Source: Candidatus Omnitrophota bacterium (GTDB lineage Bacteria > Omnitrophota > Gorgyraeia > 1-14-0-20-64-10 > JACQQZ01). Taken from it: DNA of 8,255 nucleotides. The notes beneath the pieces are model-generated. The model saw nothing but the letters and a program-made list of their open reading frames with translations, did no database searches and was not told the DNA's origin. How positions within the stretch are numbered: position 1 is the first letter of the stretch; every line of letters starts with the position of its first letter. This document shows positions 5,594 to 8,255 of the stretch, piece by piece. Made by a program: the position numbers and the translations under genes. The stretch covers positions 1 through 8,255 of the forward strand of contig JACQRF010000120.1 of the NCBI GenBank assembly GCA_016206635.1, in the 5' to 3' direction.

Positions 5594-6427
5594 CTAGCGC
5601 ACCCGCTCCGCCAGCCAGCGGCACAGATCGTCGAGGACGCGCGGCCGCCCCACCTCATTGAACAGCTCGTGATACCACCCGTCGTACACGCGGATGGCGC
5701 TCCCCGGCGCGGTCAGGGCGGCGGCGAACGCCCGGCTGGCGGCCACGCTGACCAGCCGATCGTCCCCGGCCTGCAGCACCAGGCACGGGACGGCGAGCTC
5801 GCCGGCGCGCCGGCGGACGTCGGCCATCGCCCGACGGACGGCCCGATAGCCCCCCATGGTCACGGCGTGATGGACCAACGGATCGGCGCGATAGGCCTCT
5901 ACCACAGCGGGGTCGTGGCTGAGCCATTCGGGATGGACGCCGTTCGGGACGGCGCAGGTCGGCCAGACGCGGCCAAGAACGGCCACCAGCAGGCGCTCAC
6001 TCCAGGGGGGCGGCGCGGCCAGGTCCAAGGCCGGCGAGGAGGCGACGACCGCGTGCACGGTCCGAGGGAAGGTCAAGGCGTACGCCAAGACGAGGAGCCC
6101 GCCTAAACTATGGCCGATGAGCATCAGCGGCTGGGCCGGCGCCGCCGAGCGCGCGCGGGCCGCCACGCGACCCACATCGTCGAGCAGCTCATGGAATCCC
6201 CCACAGTGGCCGCGGCGCCCGCCCGACCGGCCGTGGCCGCGATAGTCCAGGGCCCAGACGCTCATCTGCTGACGGGTGAGCGCCTCCGCCACATGGCGGT
6301 ACCGTCCCGAGTGTTCCCCTAATCCATGGACGAGGAGGCACTGGGCCCGGGCCGACTCCACCACCTGCGCCCAATACCACAGCGGCGCCTGCCCCGCGCC
6401 CGCGAGCGTCCCCTCGTGCCGCTGCAT
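5594..6427 (-). CDS. Alpha/beta hydrolase, monoacylglycerol lipase/lysophospholipase type (Hydrolase_4)
   Basis: With ATG 6427 the product has 277 residues, the usual size. HGLGEHSGRY (34-43) holds the oxyanion-hole HG motif and is characteristic of monoglyceride lipases, as is DYRGHGRSGG (61-70). GHSLGG (105-110) gives the nucleophile S107. AGDDRLVS (220-227) gives the acid D223, and DGWYHELFNE (249-258) gives H253, so the triad is complete. The likely reaction is hydrolysis of monoacylglycerol or lysophospholipid esters in the cytosol. Its place 13 nt after an acyl-CoA synthetase gene fits a fatty-acid release-and-activation pair. MQRHEGTLAGAG resembles the usual family N-terminus, supporting this start; GTG 6448 would add seven residues and overlap the synthetase end. 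No Shine-Dalgarno sequence is seen before ATG 6427. Confidence 0.9.
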   Translation of the reverse strand: MQRHEGTLAGAGQAPLWYWAQVVESARAQCLLVHGLGEHSGRYRHVAEALTRQQMSVWALDYRGHGRSGGRRGHCGGFHELLDDVGRVAARARSAAPAQPLMLIGHSLGGLLVLAYALTFPRTVHAVVASSPALDLAAPPPWSERLLVAVLGRVWPTCAVPNGVHPEWLSHDPAVVEAYRADPLVHHAVTMGGYRAVRRAMADVRRRAGELAVPCLVLQAGDDRLVSVAASRAFAAALTAPGSAIRVYDGWYHELFNEVGRPRVLDDLCRWLAERVR

Positions 6428-6454
6428 TATAGCAAACGATTCATGCACTGCCCA
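6426..6454 (-). promoter_or_regulatory. Promoter-like sequence overlapping the hydrolase start codon
   Basis: On the - strand TGGGCA (6454-6449), a 17-nt spacer and a perfect TATAAT (6431-6426) stand at the end of the synthetase gene. The TATAAT shares its last two bases with ATG 6427. Transcription would begin about 7 nt downstream, inside the hydrolase gene, so it would not cover the assumed start codon. It may be chance, or it may serve the downstream genes. Confidence 0.3.
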
Positions 6455-8255
6455 GCCGCGGCGCCTCGTACATCGCGTCAATGAGCGCCGCGTAGCGTTG
6501 CGCCACAATCTGGCGCCGGACCTTCATCGTCGGGGTCAGTTCCCCGGCCTCCTGCGAGAACGGCGCCGCCAACAGCGTGATCCGCTTGATCTGTTCGAAC
6601 GGGGCGTGGTGCTGCTGCAACGCGTGCAGGCGCTCGCGATACCACGCCTGCACCGGCGGGGCCTGGGCCACGGCGGCGGGATCGCCGCCGGCCAGGCGCG
6701 CCGCCGCGGCGGCGCGGGCCAACCCCCCGGCGCTCGGCACGAGGAGGGCGGTCAGATAGGGCCGCCGGTCGCCGATCACGACGGCATCGGCGATGGCGGG
6801 GTCCCCCTTGAGCAATTGCTCGAGCGGGGCCGGGGCCACCTTCTTGCCGCCGGCCGTGACGATCAGCTCTTTCTTCCGGTCGGTGATGGCCAGATAGCCG
6901 TCGGGGTCGAGATGCCCGATATCCCCCGTGCGCAGCCAGCCGTCCGGTTCCAGCGCCTCGCGGGTCTCCGCCGGCTTGCGATAATAGCCGGCCATGACGT
7001 GCGGGCCGCGCGTCAGGATCGCGCCGTCGGCGGCGATGCGCACCTCCGCGCCCGGGATCGGGCGCCCGACCGTCCCGAATCGCAGCGCCGTCGGCGTGTT
7101 GCACGCGATGACGGGCGACGTCTCGGTCAACCCGTAGCCCTCGAGGATCATGACCCCGGCCCCGTAGAAAAACTCCGCCAGCTCTTTGGCCAACGGCGCG
7201 CCCCCCGAGATGAAGAAGCGCAGGCGGCCGCCGAGGCGCGCCCGGAGTTTTCGGAAGACGAGATGATCGGCCAACCAGCGCTGCGCGGCAAGCCCAGGGG
7301 GCAGCCGAGACGACCCCTGGGCCGCCGCCACGCGGCGCCCGACCCGCATGGCCCACGCGAAGATCGCCCGCTTCACGGGGCCGCTGCGTTGGACGGCCTC
7401 CTGAATTTTCGCGTGCAGCTTCTCGTAGACGCGCGGCACGGCGCAGGCCACCGTCGGGCGGACCTCGAGCAGATTTTGCGCGACGTGCTCCAGCGACTCG
7501 GCGTACGCGAGCGTCCCGCCGACGTAGAGGATGAAGTAGTAGCCGGCCATCCGCTCAAACACATGGGACAGCGGCAGGAACGAGAGGGTGTGATCGCGCT
7601 CGGTGACCGGGATCACCTGCGCGCAAGCCCGGCAGTTGGAGAGGAAGTTGTCGTGAGTCAGCATCACCCCTTTCGGGGTCCCCGTCGTCCCCGAGGTATA
7701 AATCAGCGAGGCCAACGCAGATGGCTCGAGGGCGGCGAGGCGCCCGAAGAAGGCCGAGGCCCCGGCGCGGCTGGAGCGGCCGAGCCCCAGCGATTCGCCA
7801 TACCAGGTGACGCCGCGCGGGAATAGGCCGAGCGGGCGCGGCTCGATCTGGATGACGTGCGCGAGCGCCGGCAGGTGGGGCCGCATCGCCTCGATCGTGT
7901 CGGCGTGCGCGCTCGTCGAGACCACGGCGACGGTCGCGCCGGCGTCGGCCAGCAGCGCCTCGATCTCCCGGGGCGCGAGGGTCGTGTAGATCGGCACGGT
8001 GACCGCGCCCACGGCGAGGGCGGCGAGATCCGCGACGGCCCATTCGGGGCGGTTCTCCGAGAGGATCGCGATGCGGTCGCCGGCCCGGACCCCCAGCTCG
8101 AGGAAGCTCAGGCCTAGCGCCTGCACGTCGCCGGCCATCGTGGCCCAGCTGATCGGCTGGTAGACCCCGCCGCGCTTGACGCGGCAGAACGTCCGCGCCC
8201 CGTAGCGGCGCGCCTGATGGAAGAACACCCCCGGGATCGTCCCCGGCAACGGGGA
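6441..8255 (-). CDS. Long-chain fatty acid--CoA ligase (AMP-forming), N-terminus at window edge
   Basis: At least 602 residues are visible, essentially a whole long-chain acyl-CoA synthetase; numbering here starts at a TTG at 8249. The ATP-binding loop LIYTSGTTGTPKGVMLTH spans 182-199. FLPLSHVFER (224-233) is typical of bacterial and plant-type long-chain enzymes. EGYGLTETSP (370-379) is the adenylate motif. DGWLRTGDIG (436-445) includes the ribose-binding Asp of TGD. The hinge DRKKELIVTAGGKKVAP begins at 457. TPTMKVRR (572-579) contains the catalytic lysine K576. The enzyme activates fatty acids with ATP and CoA, usually at the inner face of the membrane. The frame is still open at the window end, so the true start may lie a few codons outside; IPGVFFHQARRYGART is close to the normal family N-terminus, so little is missing. 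Its TGA lies 13 nt before the hydrolase ATG. Confidence 0.93.
   Translation of the reverse strand, partial: SPLPGTIPGVFFHQARRYGARTFCRVKRGGVYQPISWATMAGDVQALGLSFLELGVRAGDRIAILSENRPEWAVADLAALAVGAVTVPIYTTLAPREIEALLADAGATVAVVSTSAHADTIEAMRPHLPALAHVIQIEPRPLGLFPRGVTWYGESLGLGRSSRAGASAFFGRLAALEPSALASLIYTSGTTGTPKGVMLTHDNFLSNCRACAQVIPVTERDHTLSFLPLSHVFERMAGYYFILYVGGTLAYAESLEHVAQNLLEVRPTVACAVPRVYEKLHAKIQEAVQRSGPVKRAIFAWAMRVGRRVAAAQGSSRLPPGLAAQRWLADHLVFRKLRARLGGRLRFFISGGAPLAKELAEFFYGAGVMILEGYGLTETSPVIACNTPTALRFGTVGRPIPGAEVRIAADGAILTRGPHVMAGYYRKPAETREALEPDGWLRTGDIGHLDPDGYLAITDRKKELIVTAGGKKVAPAPLEQLLKGDPAIADAVVIGDRRPYLTALLVPSAGGLARAAAAARLAGGDPAAVAQAPPVQAWYRERLHALQQHHAPFEQIKRITLLAAPFSQEAGELTPTMKVRRQIVAQRYAALIDAMYEAPRLGSA

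Noticed and set aside
6276..7826. A 516-codon open frame on the + strand opposite the acyl-CoA synthetase.
   Set aside because: The product is Arg/Gly/Ala/Pro/His-rich without any domain, and it lies antisense to a clearly conserved enzyme. Long antisense frames are expected in GC-rich DNA.

Overview
The window looks like a chromosomal piece of a high-GC, Gram-negative-type bacterium. Supporting this are a Wzc-like tyrosine autokinase with bacterial architecture, a PilZ protein, a secreted LytM-type peptidase and two bacterial tRNAs. Neither tRNA gene encodes its CCA tail, which argues against most beta/gamma-proteobacteria. The phylum cannot be fixed from these genes alone.

There are two compositionally different blocks. 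Bases 1 to about 1160 are clearly less GC-rich by eye (roughly mid-50s percent, not computed) and are read on the + strand. They hold the C-terminal end of an AbiEi-like antitoxin, a complete AbiEii-like nucleotidyltransferase toxin and a radC gene cut off after about 40 codons. This resembles the edge of a mobile or defence island. It ends exactly at the 3' end of a tRNA-Asp gene, a classic integration position.

Bases 1160 to 8255 are very GC-rich (around 70 percent or more by eye) and are read entirely on the - strand. In transcription order, from high to low coordinate, they hold: a long-chain acyl-CoA synthetase (cut by the window edge), a monoacylglycerol-lipase-type alpha/beta hydrolase, a secreted M23 peptidase, a membrane-anchored PilZ protein, an M48/Ste24-type membrane metalloprotease, a HINT-type HIT protein, a BY-kinase/Wzz polysaccharide co-polymerase, tRNA-Val(TAC) and tRNA-Asp(GTC). 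The protein genes are spaced by at most 13 nt or overlap (ATGA, GTGA and a 20-nt overlap), so they probably form one operon. Its theme is the cell envelope: lipid activation and hydrolysis, peptidoglycan cleavage, c-di-GMP sensing, membrane proteolysis and exopolysaccharide control.

Three details deserve a second look. The BY-kinase reading frame ends at a TAG inside the D-arm of tRNA-Val, so RNase P processing would remove the kinase stop codon. The same tRNA-Val has C rather than the near-universal U at position 33. The truncated radC stays plausible as RadC sequence into the 3' end of tRNA-Asp, which suggests a recombination junction at a short shared sequence. I saw no CRISPR array, insertion sequence, rRNA or convincing intrinsic terminator. 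Every stretch longer than 300 bases is occupied by a gene.
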